A stretch of 5,053 nucleotides of DNA from positions 1 through 5,053 of the forward strand of contig JAFAWC010000133.1 of NCBI GenBank assembly GCA_019242135.1, given 5' to 3'. Shown here piece by piece: positions 1 to 5,053 of the stretch. A program made the position numbers and the translations under genes. Position 1 is the first letter of the stretch, and the number at the start of each line of letters is the position of its first letter. The notes under the pieces were generated by a model, which was not told the DNA's origin, made no database searches, and worked only from the letters and a program-made list of their open reading frames with translations. Source of the DNA: Mycobacteriaceae bacterium (GTDB lineage Bacteria; Actinomycetota; Actinomycetes; Mycobacteriales; Mycobacteriaceae).

Positions 1-218
1 TCGTGGTCCACCATGCACCGAAGGTGCCCGGCCGTACACTGCCGTTCGTGATCGCCCTCGTCGAGCTCGACGAAGGCGTGCGGATGCTCGGCGAGCTGCG
101 CAATGTCGACCCCGCCGCCGTGGAAATCGGAATGCCCGTTCGCGCAATCTATATCGACTTTCCCGCCACCGATGCCGGGCCGGCGTGGACGCTGTACGCA
201 TGGGAGCCCGACCGATGA
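1..218 (+). CDS. chsH2: ChsH2, C-terminal end (DUF35/OB-fold part), partial
   Basis: This is the last 71 complete codons of a gene that begins upstream of the window; bases 1-2 finish a cut codon. The visible protein has the typical OB-fold end of DUF35 proteins: a PFVIALVELDEG strand, then GELRNVDPAAVEIGMPVRAIYIDF. In the known family ChsH2 has an N-terminal MaoC-like hot-dog domain that pairs with ChsH1 and a C-terminal DUF35 domain that docks on the aldolase Ltp2. It thus ties hydration of the 3-oxo-pregna-4,17-diene-20-carboxyl-CoA intermediate to the following carbon-carbon cleavage. Only the Ltp2-binding half is seen here, so the hydratase half and any zinc-ribbon cysteines cannot be checked. 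The TGA stop overlaps the chsH1 start in ATGA, and the two genes following directly are its expected partners. The assignment rests mostly on fold pattern plus gene order; taken alone, this fragment would be called only a DUF35 protein. Confidence 0.88.
   Translation, partial: VVHHAPKVPGRTLPFVIALVELDEGVRMLGELRNVDPAAVEIGMPVRAIYIDFPATDAGPAWTLYAWEPDR
202..206 (+). promoter_or_regulatory. Ribosome binding site of chsH1
   Basis: GGGAG lies inside the end of chsH2 and 8 bases before the ATG at 215. It supports that ATG as the chsH1 start over the upstream in-frame ATG at 185, which would overlap chsH2 by more than 30 bases. Confidence 0.6.
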
Positions 219-631
219 GCGCAGCGCAGTCCGATGCCCCACCGGTGGAAGTGGGCACCACGCTGCCCGAGCTGTCGCTGTATGGCGATCCGACGTTCAT
301 CGTTTCGACGGCGATCGCCACCCGCGACTACCAGGACGTCCACCACGACCGGGATAAGGCGCAGGCCAAGGGATCCAAGGACATCTTCGTCAACATCCTC
401 ACCGACACCGGTCTGGTACAGCGCTACATCACCGACTGGGCGGGCCCGGAGGCGATGATCAAGTCGATCGGGTTGCGGCTCGGTGTGCCGTGGTATGCCT
501 ACGACACAGTCACGTTCAAGGGCGAAGTGACTGCGGTGGACGACGACCTGATCACGCTGAAGATCGTTGGCTCCAACAGCCTCGGCGACCACATCATCGC
601 CACTGCCACGCTCGTGCTCGGGCGCCACTGA
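215..631 (+). CDS. chsH1: ChsH1, MaoC-like steroid enoyl-CoA hydratase subunit
   Basis: The product is a 138-residue single hot-dog protein. In M. tuberculosis the ChsH1-ChsH2 pair hydrates the C17-C20 double bond of 3-oxo-4,17-pregnadiene-20-carboxyl-CoA in cholesterol side-chain breakdown. The MaoC hydratase signature D-x4-H is at D38 and H43 in RDYQDVHHD, followed by the dehydratase-like stretch GSKDIFVNILTDTG at 53-66. The M. tuberculosis protein is 129 residues (from memory) with catalytic D29/H34. The nine extra N-terminal residues here put the dyad in register, so this subunit should carry the active site. The second half, with GLRLGVPWYAYDTVTFKGEV, matches the hot-dog strands of the family. 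The chosen ATG overlaps the chsH2 stop (ATGA) and has GGGAG 8 bases upstream; GTG codons at residues 11 and 13 would give the M. tuberculosis-like length and remain possible. It is co-transcribed with chsH2 and ltp2. Confidence 0.92.
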   Translation: MSAAQSDAPPVEVGTTLPELSLYGDPTFIVSTAIATRDYQDVHHDRDKAQAKGSKDIFVNILTDTGLVQRYITDWAGPEAMIKSIGLRLGVPWYAYDTVTFKGEVTAVDDDLITLKIVGSNSLGDHIIATATLVLGRH

Positions 632-1800
632 TGCCGGGAGAACTGTCCAGCAAGGCGGCGATTGCCGGGATCGGGGCCACCGAGTTCTCGAAGAACTCCG
701 GGCGCAGTGAGCTTCGGCTTGCGGCCGAGGCCGTGCTCGACGCCCTCGACGATGCGGGTCTGACACCCGCCGACGTGGACGGCATGGTCACGTTCACGAT
801 GGACTCCAACACCGAGGTCGCGATCGCGCGGGCGACTGGGATCGGGGACCTGACGTTCTTCTCCAAGATCCATCACGGCGGCGGCGCAGCATGCGCGACC
901 ATCCAGCAGGCGGCGATCGCGGTCGCGACCGGAGTGGCGGACTGCGTTGTGGCGTACCGGGCTTTCAACGAACGCTCCGGGACACGGTTCGGGCAGGTAC
1001 AGGCACGGCTGGTGGAAAACGCCGACTCGACGGGGGTCGACAACTCGTTCTCGTATCCGCACGGCCTGTCGACGCCGGCCGCGCAGGTCGCGATGATCGC
1101 CCAGCGCTACATGCACCTGACCGGCGCGACCAGCCGCGACTTCGGGGCCGTCTCGGTGGCCGACCGCAGGCATGCCGCGAACAACCCGAAGGCGTACTTC
1201 TACGGCAAGCCGATCACGATCGAGGATCATCAGAACTCTCGGTGGATCGCGGAGCCGCTGCGGCTGCTTGACTGCTGCCAGGAGACCGACGGCGCGGTTG
1301 CGCTGGTCGTCACCTCCGCGGAGCGGGCCCGAGACCTCAAGAACCGCCCGGCCGTCATCGAAGCCGCCTCGCAAGGCGCGAGCCCCAACCAGTATTCGAT
1401 GGTCAGCTACTACCGGCCCGAGCTCGGCCTCCCCGAAATGGGACTGGTCGGCAGGCAGCTGTGGCAGCAGTCCGGCCTTGCGCCCAACGACATCCAGACA
1501 GCGGTGCTCTACGACCACTTCACGCCGTTCACGCTGATCCAACTCGAAGAGCTGGGTTTCTGCGGATGGGGTGAGGCGAAGGACTTCATCGCCGACGGGG
1601 CGATCGAGATCGGCGGCCGGCTCCCGATCAACACCCACGGCGGCCAGCTCGGTGAGGCCTACATCCATGGCATGAACGGCATCGCCGAAGGTGTGCGCCA
1701 GCTTCGCGGCACGTCGGTCAACCAGGTGCCAGATGTCGAGCACGTGCTGGTGACCGCGGGCACCGGCGTGCCCACCTCGGGCCTGATCCTCGGCAACTAG
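631..1800 (+). CDS. ltp2: Ltp2, thiolase-fold steroid side-chain retro-aldolase
   Basis: The 389-residue protein belongs to the SCP2-thiolase/lipid-transfer branch of the thiolase superfamily (M. tuberculosis Ltp2 is about 386 residues). In the known pathway it cleaves 17-hydroxy-3-oxo-4-pregnene-20-carboxyl-CoA into androst-4-ene-3,17-dione and propionyl-CoA, working in complex with the DUF35 domain of ChsH2. The thiolase layout is visible, but the catalytic residues are changed. The nucleophilic-cysteine position is G84 in HHGGGAACAT, the HDCF-type histidine is Y294 in LYDHF, and the GHP histidine is Y344 in GEAYIHG. As I recall, tyrosines at these places are reported as catalytic in the Thermomonospora curvata enzyme. 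The TGATG overlap with the chsH1 stop fixes the start at 631 and implies translational coupling; no strong ribosome binding site is seen. It is the last gene of its operon. Confidence 0.94.
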   Translation: MPGELSSKAAIAGIGATEFSKNSGRSELRLAAEAVLDALDDAGLTPADVDGMVTFTMDSNTEVAIARATGIGDLTFFSKIHHGGGAACATIQQAAIAVATGVADCVVAYRAFNERSGTRFGQVQARLVENADSTGVDNSFSYPHGLSTPAAQVAMIAQRYMHLTGATSRDFGAVSVADRRHAANNPKAYFYGKPITIEDHQNSRWIAEPLRLLDCCQETDGAVALVVTSAERARDLKNRPAVIEAASQGASPNQYSMVSYYRPELGLPEMGLVGRQLWQQSGLAPNDIQTAVLYDHFTPFTLIQLEELGFCGWGEAKDFIADGAIEIGGRLPINTHGGQLGEAYIHGMNGIAEGVRQLRGTSVNQVPDVEHVLVTAGTGVPTSGLILGN

Positions 1801-1804
1801 CGCC

Positions 1805-1833
1805 GATCGGCCGCGAATGCAACGCGGCGGATC
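1805..1833. terminator. Candidate bidirectional terminator hairpin between ltp2 and hsd4B
   Basis: An 11-base inverted repeat, GATCGGCCGCG at 1805-1815 and CGCGGCGGATC at 1823-1833, pairs at 10 of 11 positions (one G-G mismatch) around a 7-base loop. It fills most of the 39-base gap between two convergent stop codons. There is no T-run on either strand, so it is not a classic intrinsic terminator; mycobacterial ends often lack one. It could stop or stabilise both transcripts. Confidence 0.45.
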
Positions 1834-1839
1834 CCGCAC

Positions 1840-2700
1840 CTACACCGGCACCAGCTCCACACCCGAAAGCACCGGTTCGTCGTCGCGCGTCGGCGCAGTC
1901 ACGACCGCGACCAGCCCCGAGGATTCCTCCCAGATCCGCAGCAGCAGCATCTCGCCCGGGTACGCGACCCCCGCGAACCGCGCACCGTAACTTCCCACCC
2001 TGCTGACGTCGCTCTCCAGGCAGGCATCGATGATCGCCTTGCACGCCATCCCGTACGTGCATAGCCCGTGCAGGATCGGCCGCGGAAAGCCTGCCCCGGC
2101 AGCGAATTCCGGATCGGAATGTAGTGGATTGCGGTCACCGCAAAGGCGGTAGAGCAAGGCCTGCTGCGGCAGGATCGGTAACGGCACCTCGTGGTCGCAC
2201 GGCCGGTCCGGGACGGTCGACGACAAAGACGGTCCCCGCGAACCACCGAAACCGCCTTCCCCGCGGGCGAAGATCGACCTGGTGGTGCTCCACAACGGGG
2301 TGCCGTCCAGCGTGGTCACTGTCGACTCGGTGAGGATCACCGCGGCCTTGCCCTTGTCCCAGATATCGACGACGCGGCTGGTGCTGCGCGCAGTGCCCGA
2401 TGCCGGCAGCGGCCCCGCCACCGTCACCGACTCCGCGCCGTGCAGAATTTTGGCGAGCTCGATGCTGATACCCGGAAACGGCACCGTCGGCGGTTCGGTC
2501 ATGTGAAATGACTGCGCCACATTGCCGAACGTCGGCAGCACCGCGGGTGTGTTGTCGACGAGATAGCTCAGCTCGCGCGGGTTCATCGGATCGGCGCCGG
2601 CTCCCAGTGCCAGTGCATAGAGCTGCACATCGCTGCTGGTCCAACTGAATTCGGCAGCGGCTAGCTCCGCGCCGATGGCCACCGACGGATCGATCGGCAT
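1840..2700 (-). CDS. hsd4B: Double hot-dog (MaoC-like) enoyl-CoA hydratase, Hsd4B/ChsH3 type
   Basis: The 286-residue protein has the same length, as I recall, as M. tuberculosis Rv3538, and it sits in the same place. It has two hot-dog domains. The N-terminal one (about 1-145) looks like the degenerate MaoC N-domain, with DVQLYALALGAGADP at 24-38 and LPTFGNV at 55-61. The C-terminal one carries the R-specific hydratase signature YRLCGDRNPLH, with D189 and H194 as the catalytic pair and N191 between them. It then has PILHGLCTYG at 208-217 and the RFAGVAYPGE strand at 241-250. The family hydrates trans-2-enoyl-CoA; the M. tuberculosis protein has been named ChsH3 and linked to hydration of the C24 cholesterol side-chain enoyl-CoA. 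No dehydrogenase domain is present, despite the old 'hsd4' name. It begins one base after the kstD stop, behind a strong GGGGAGG, so the two form one operon. The exact substrate is inferred. Confidence 0.9.
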   Translation of the reverse strand: MPIDPSVAIGAELAAAEFSWTSSDVQLYALALGAGADPMNPRELSYLVDNTPAVLPTFGNVAQSFHMTEPPTVPFPGISIELAKILHGAESVTVAGPLPASGTARSTSRVVDIWDKGKAAVILTESTVTTLDGTPLWSTTRSIFARGEGGFGGSRGPSLSSTVPDRPCDHEVPLPILPQQALLYRLCGDRNPLHSDPEFAAGAGFPRPILHGLCTYGMACKAIIDACLESDVSRVGSYGARFAGVAYPGEMLLLRIWEESSGLVAVVTAPTRDDEPVLSGVELVPV

Positions 2701-2701
2701 G

Positions 2702-4399
2702 TCAGGCCTCCCCGGCAGCGGCAGCGCCCGCCAGATGCAACGCAGCCAGATATCCGAACACCATTGCTGGGCCGATGGTCCCGCCCGGCCCCGGGTAGGT
2801 GTGCCCCATCACCGGTGCGCTCACGTTGCCCGCCGCGTACAGCCCGACGATCACGCTGCCGTCGTCGCGCAGCGCCCGCCCGTGCACATCGGTGCGGATC
2901 CCGCCCTTGGTGCCCAAGTCGCCGGGCACCATCTTGGCCGCGTAATACGGCGGGTGGCTGATCTCGCCGAGGTTCGGATTCGGTTTGTTGGTCGGGTCTC
3001 CGTAGTACCTGTCGTAGGCGCTCTCGCCGCGGTGAAAGTCCTCGTCGACGCCCGAGCGCGCGAAACCGTTGAACCGCGACACCGTCGCCACCAGTTGATC
3101 GGCCGGCAGCCCGGCCTTGTCGGCGACCTCTGCCACCGTCTCCCCCGTCAAGATGACCCCGCTGTCGAGCCACTTGCTCGGAATCCGTTGCCCGGGGTTC
3201 AATCCCGCGAAGATGTAGCGGTCGCGGTACTGCTGGTCGAAGACCAGCCAGGCGGGCACGTTTTCGCCGGGGCCCGGGCCCTGGCCCCACTCGCCGCCGT
3301 ACATGTGGTGGCATGCTTCGACGTAGGGCATGGATTCGTTCATGAACCGCTTGCCGGCCATGTTGACGATGATCGATCCGGGCGAGTTGCGCTCCGACAG
3401 CGCGAACCACGGTGCCCCGACCAGCGGCACCGTCGGCCCCCACCAGGCGTCATCCATCAGTTCCAGTGCGGCGCCGAGCTTCTCGGCCGCCAGAATCCCG
3501 TCGCCGGTGTTGGCCTTGGCGCCGACCGTCCATTCGGTGGTGATCGGCGCCCGCTGATATTTCACCCGCATCTGTTCGTTGTGCTCGAAACCTCCACTCG
3601 CCAGGATCACCCCGCGCCGAGCCCGGATCAGCTGCGGCTCGGCACTTTCCGGCCCGGTCATGTCGCGCACGTACACGCCGCGCACCACCCCGTCGTCCAC
3701 GTACAGATCGGTCAGCGCGGTGTTGAGCTGCACGGGAACCCCGGCGGAGCGCAGCCCGATGCGCAGCGGCGCGATCAGCGCACGGCCCATGCCGACGAGG
3801 TTTTTCCCCGTCGCCCGGGCCCACACGGTCCGCGCGCCGACCCGCAGGCTGCGCAGCACACCCCGCGGGTGGCGCTTGAGCATGTTCAACCGCACGTAGT
3901 CCTGCTGCATGACAACGACATTGAGCGGAACCTTACCGTACGCCGGCTCGAGGCCGGCCTCATCGACGCCCAGCGCCCGGGCATCGAACGGTTTCGGCTC
4001 GATCGAGCGTCCGGCCGGGCGCCCCCCGGGGGCCTCCGGGTAGTAGTCCGAGTAACCGGGCACCCAGCACATCTTCAGCGGCGTGTGCTTCAACACGAAC
4101 GACAGCATCTCCGGCCCCCGCTGCAGATACGTGTCGATGCGTTCGGCCTCGACGATGTCGCCGATGATGCCGTGCAGGTAGGTGCGCGCGGCCTCGGCGG
4201 AGTCGGTGACCCCGTCGCGCTGCAGGACCTCGTTGTTCGGGATCCACACCCCACCGCCGGAGCGAGCGGTCGAGCCGCCGAAGTGCGGGGCCTTCTCGAA
4301 CACCACGGTCGACAAGCCCGCGTGGGCGGCGGTCAGTGCGGCTACCATGCCCGCAGCGCCGCTGCCCACGACGACGACGTCGTACTCCTGTCCACTCAT
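2702..4399 (-). CDS. kstD: KstD, 3-ketosteroid delta-1-dehydrogenase
   Basis: This FAD flavoprotein of 565 residues introduces the C1-C2 double bond into ring A of 3-ketosteroids (for example androstenedione to androstadienedione). Combined with 9-alpha-hydroxylation, this opens ring B. The dinucleotide-binding fold is at the N-terminus: VVVVGSGAAGMVAAL at 8-22, E35 ending the second strand, then GGSTARSGGGVW at 41-52. A second FAD contact is at ILASGGFEHN (265-274), and the C-terminal flavin motif is GLYAAGN (519-525). Active-site residues described for Rhodococcus KstD1 (Y119, Y318, Y487, G491) have plausible counterparts: Y119 in GYSDYYPE, Y359 in RFMNESMPY, and Y535/G539 in YPGPG. M. tuberculosis KstD is about 563 residues; the Rhodococcus enzyme is shorter (about 510). 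There is no signal peptide. No Shine-Dalgarno sequence precedes the ATG, and a KstR box ends 2 bases upstream. It is the first gene of the kstD-hsd4B operon. Confidence 0.96.
   Translation of the reverse strand: MSGQEYDVVVVGSGAAGMVAALTAAHAGLSTVVFEKAPHFGGSTARSGGGVWIPNNEVLQRDGVTDSAEAARTYLHGIIGDIVEAERIDTYLQRGPEMLSFVLKHTPLKMCWVPGYSDYYPEAPGGRPAGRSIEPKPFDARALGVDEAGLEPAYGKVPLNVVVMQQDYVRLNMLKRHPRGVLRSLRVGARTVWARATGKNLVGMGRALIAPLRIGLRSAGVPVQLNTALTDLYVDDGVVRGVYVRDMTGPESAEPQLIRARRGVILASGGFEHNEQMRVKYQRAPITTEWTVGAKANTGDGILAAEKLGAALELMDDAWWGPTVPLVGAPWFALSERNSPGSIIVNMAGKRFMNESMPYVEACHHMYGGEWGQGPGPGENVPAWLVFDQQYRDRYIFAGLNPGQRIPSKWLDSGVILTGETVAEVADKAGLPADQLVATVSRFNGFARSGVDEDFHRGESAYDRYYGDPTNKPNPNLGEISHPPYYAAKMVPGDLGTKGGIRTDVHGRALRDDGSVIVGLYAAGNVSAPVMGHTYPGPGGTIGPAMVFGYLAALHLAGAAAAGEA
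2707..2713 (-). promoter_or_regulatory. Ribosome binding site of hsd4B
   Basis: On the minus strand GGGGAGG lies within the last codons of kstD, 6 bases before the hsd4B ATG. It is the strongest Shine-Dalgarno match in the window and fixes the start with the sequence TGA-C-ATG at the junction. Confidence 0.8.
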
Positions 4400-4401
4400 A
4401 C

Positions 4402-4415
4402 TAGAACACGTTATA
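4402..4415. promoter_or_regulatory. KstR operator (cholesterol regulon box)
   Basis: TAGAACACGTTATA fits the published KstR pattern TNNAACNNGTTNNA at every fixed position, and with flanking C4401 and G4416 it forms a 16-base palindrome with one mismatched pair. KstR is the TetR-family repressor of cholesterol catabolism in mycobacteria and rhodococci; binding is relieved by 3-oxo-steroid CoA thioesters. The box lies between the divergent genes kstD and hsaE, both known regulon members, and overlaps the -10 elements proposed for each, so one bound dimer could block both. Confidence 0.93.
4410..4415 (-). promoter_or_regulatory. Likely -10 element of the kstD promoter
   Basis: On the minus strand TATAAC (5 of 6 to TATAAT) lies within the KstR box, 10 bases before the kstD ATG. 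A normal spacing of 6-8 bases would start the RNA within about 0-4 bases of the ATG. No convincing -35 hexamer is seen, which is common in mycobacteria. Confidence 0.55.
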
Positions 4416-4419
4416 GAAT
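4414..4419 (+). promoter_or_regulatory. Likely -10 element of the hsaE promoter
   Basis: TAGAAT (5 of 6 to TATAAT, fits TANNNT) overlaps the right end of the KstR box by two bases. RNA would start near 4426-4428, giving a leader of about 46-48 bases before hsaE. No clear -35 is visible. An overlapping alternative is TATAGA at 4412-4417. Confidence 0.5.
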
Positions 4420-4421
4420 TG

Positions 4422-4448
4422 GCCGGGTCAGGCGCTACCGACCCCGGC
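4422..4448 (+). other. Hairpin in the hsaE leader region
   Basis: GCCGGGTC at 4422-4429 can pair with GACCCCGGC at 4440-4448, giving eight pairs with C4445 bulged and a loop of 10 bases. It falls at or just after the proposed hsaE RNA start and ahead of the ribosome binding site. It may stabilise the 5' end or may be chance pairing in GC-rich DNA. Confidence 0.3.
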
Positions 4449-4457
4449 GCATCGAAC

Positions 4458-4464
4458 AGAGGGG
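4458..4464 (+). promoter_or_regulatory. Ribosome binding site of hsaE
   Basis: AGAGGGG lies 9 bases before the ATG at 4474. Reading upstream in that frame meets no ATG, GTG or TTG before a TAG at 4414, so this ATG is the earliest possible start and the site supports it. Confidence 0.6.
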
Positions 4465-4473
4465 CGACCGCTG

Positions 4474-5053
4474 ATGCTCAGTGTTCAGACGCATGACGAA
4501 CTGGCCGCCGACCTGGCTCAGGCCGAGCGCAGCCGCGTCCCGATCGCTCCGCTGACAGAGAAAAACCCCACCATAGACGTGGTCGACGCTTACCAGATCC
4601 AGTTGGTCAACATCCGCCGGCGCGTCGCCGAAGGGGCCCGCGTCGTCGGTCACAAGGTCGGCCTGTCCAGCAAAGCGATGCAGCAGATGATGGGAGTCGA
4701 CGAACCTGACTACGGGCATTTGCTCGACGAGATGGAGGTCGCAGCGGACAGGCCGGTCCGGGCGGACAGGTATTTGTACCCGCGGGTCGAGGTCGAGGTG
4801 GGGTTCATCCTCGGCGATGACCTGCCCGGCGCCGAATGCACCGAGGCCGACGTGCTGGCCGCGACTGCCGCGTTCGCGCCGTCGATCGAGCTCATCGACA
4901 CCCGAATCACCGACTGGAAGATCAAGCTGTGTGACACCATCGCCGACAACGCGTCGTCGGCGGGCTTCGTACTGGGCAGCGAGCGGGTGTCGCCCGGCGA
5001 GATCGACATCACCTGCATCGACGCCGTGCTGACCCGCAACGGCGAGGTGGTGG
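4474..5053 (+). CDS. hsaE: HsaE, 2-hydroxyhexa-2,4-dienoate hydratase, N-terminal part
   Basis: The reading frame is open from ATG 4474 to the window edge (193 codons plus one base). The usual family length is about 260, so roughly 65-70 residues lie beyond the edge. The protein belongs to the MhpD/DmpE hydratase family. In steroid degradation HsaE adds water to 2-hydroxyhexa-2,4-dienoate, released by HsaD, giving 4-hydroxy-2-oxohexanoate for the aldolase HsaF and dehydrogenase HsaG. Family marks are GHKVGLSSKAMQQMMGVDEPDYG (59-81, with K61 at the position of the MhpD lysine), RVEVEVGFILGDDL (104-117) and PSIELIDTRI (136-145). E106, E108 and E139 match the divalent-metal ligands described for E. 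coli MhpD, even in numbering. The same family also serves catechol meta-cleavage pathways; the steroid role is chosen because of kstD next door and the shared KstR box. hsaG and hsaF are expected just downstream. Confidence 0.93.
   Translation, partial: MLSVQTHDELAADLAQAERSRVPIAPLTEKNPTIDVVDAYQIQLVNIRRRVAEGARVVGHKVGLSSKAMQQMMGVDEPDYGHLLDEMEVAADRPVRADRYLYPRVEVEVGFILGDDLPGAECTEADVLAATAAFAPSIELIDTRITDWKIKLCDTIADNASSAGFVLGSERVSPGEIDITCIDAVLTRNGEVV

Noticed and set aside
185..214. Upstream ATG in frame with chsH1, adding ten residues
   Set aside because: It would overlap chsH2 by 34 bases, lengthen an already long N-terminus, and ignore the ATGA junction with its GGGAG ribosome binding site.
490..630. 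Upstream ATG in frame with ltp2, adding 47 residues
   Set aside because: The extension is arginine-rich antipattern sequence lying wholly inside chsH1; the ATG at 631 gives the family length and the TGATG overlap.
499..1839. 446-codon open frame on the minus strand across ltp2
   Set aside because: It is antisense to Ltp2, with low-complexity arginine-rich translation and no domain; it is a shadow of the real gene.
3270..3281. Perfect 12-base palindrome GGGCCCGGGCCC inside kstD
   Set aside because: It encodes a conserved-looking Gly-Pro stretch (GQGPGPGEN, residues 372-380). Codon choice in GC-rich DNA explains it and nothing around it suggests an operator.
4020..4040. GC-rich inverted repeat CCCCCCGGGGG inside kstD
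   Set aside because: It codes for the Pro-Gly-Gly loop after the Y119 region and has no associated signal; taken as chance.
2675..4474. 599-codon open frame on the plus strand across kstD
   Set aside because: It is antisense to a clearly recognised KstD and its translation is arginine/proline/histidine-rich with no known motif. It arises from the codon bias of high-GC DNA.
1..5053. Search by eye for tRNA, CRISPR repeats, insertion sequence ends, phage or toxin-antitoxin genes
   Set aside because: None seen. The window is almost fully occupied by six pathway genes, with only two gaps of 39 and 74 bases.

Overview
The window is about 5 kb of GC-rich DNA whose proteins and gene order match the cholesterol-degradation locus of mycobacteria. 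The order is chsH2 (end only), chsH1 and ltp2 on the plus strand, then hsd4B and kstD on the minus strand, then hsaE (beginning only) on the plus strand. From memory this is the order of Rv3542c to Rv3536c in Mycobacterium tuberculosis, but without the PPE gene (PPE63, Rv3539) found there between ltp2 and hsd4B. The likely source is a Mycobacterium or Mycolicibacterium, or a close actinobacterial relative. The species cannot be told from the sequence alone.

Layout: bases 1-1800 hold the tail of an 'igr'-type operon. The three genes are tightly coupled, by ATGA at the chsH2/chsH1 junction and TGATG at the chsH1/ltp2 junction. In characterised relatives the products form one enoyl-CoA hydratase/retro-aldolase complex that removes the last three side-chain carbons as propionyl-CoA and leaves androstenedione. 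Bases 1801-1839 are a short gap between convergent genes with an imperfect GC-rich hairpin, a candidate two-way terminator. Bases 1840-4399 (minus strand) hold kstD followed after one base by hsd4B, a two-hot-dog enoyl-CoA hydratase. Bases 4400-4473 are a divergent control region with a perfect match to the TetR-family KstR operator pattern TNNAACNNGTTNNA. Bases 4474-5053 begin hsaE.

How the genes work together: hsd4B acts in side-chain beta-oxidation, ChsH1/ChsH2/Ltp2 finish the side chain, KstD desaturates ring A so that ring B can open, and HsaE hydrates the dienoate left after ring A/B breakdown. One KstR box of 14 bp sits between kstD and hsaE and probably represses both in the absence of cholesterol metabolites.

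The gene content is a known pathway; I found no new system. The points most worth a second look are the back-to-back overlapping promoters inside the KstR box with a probably leaderless kstD mRNA, the replacement of the thiolase catalytic residues in Ltp2, a leader hairpin ahead of hsaE, and the missing PPE gene.
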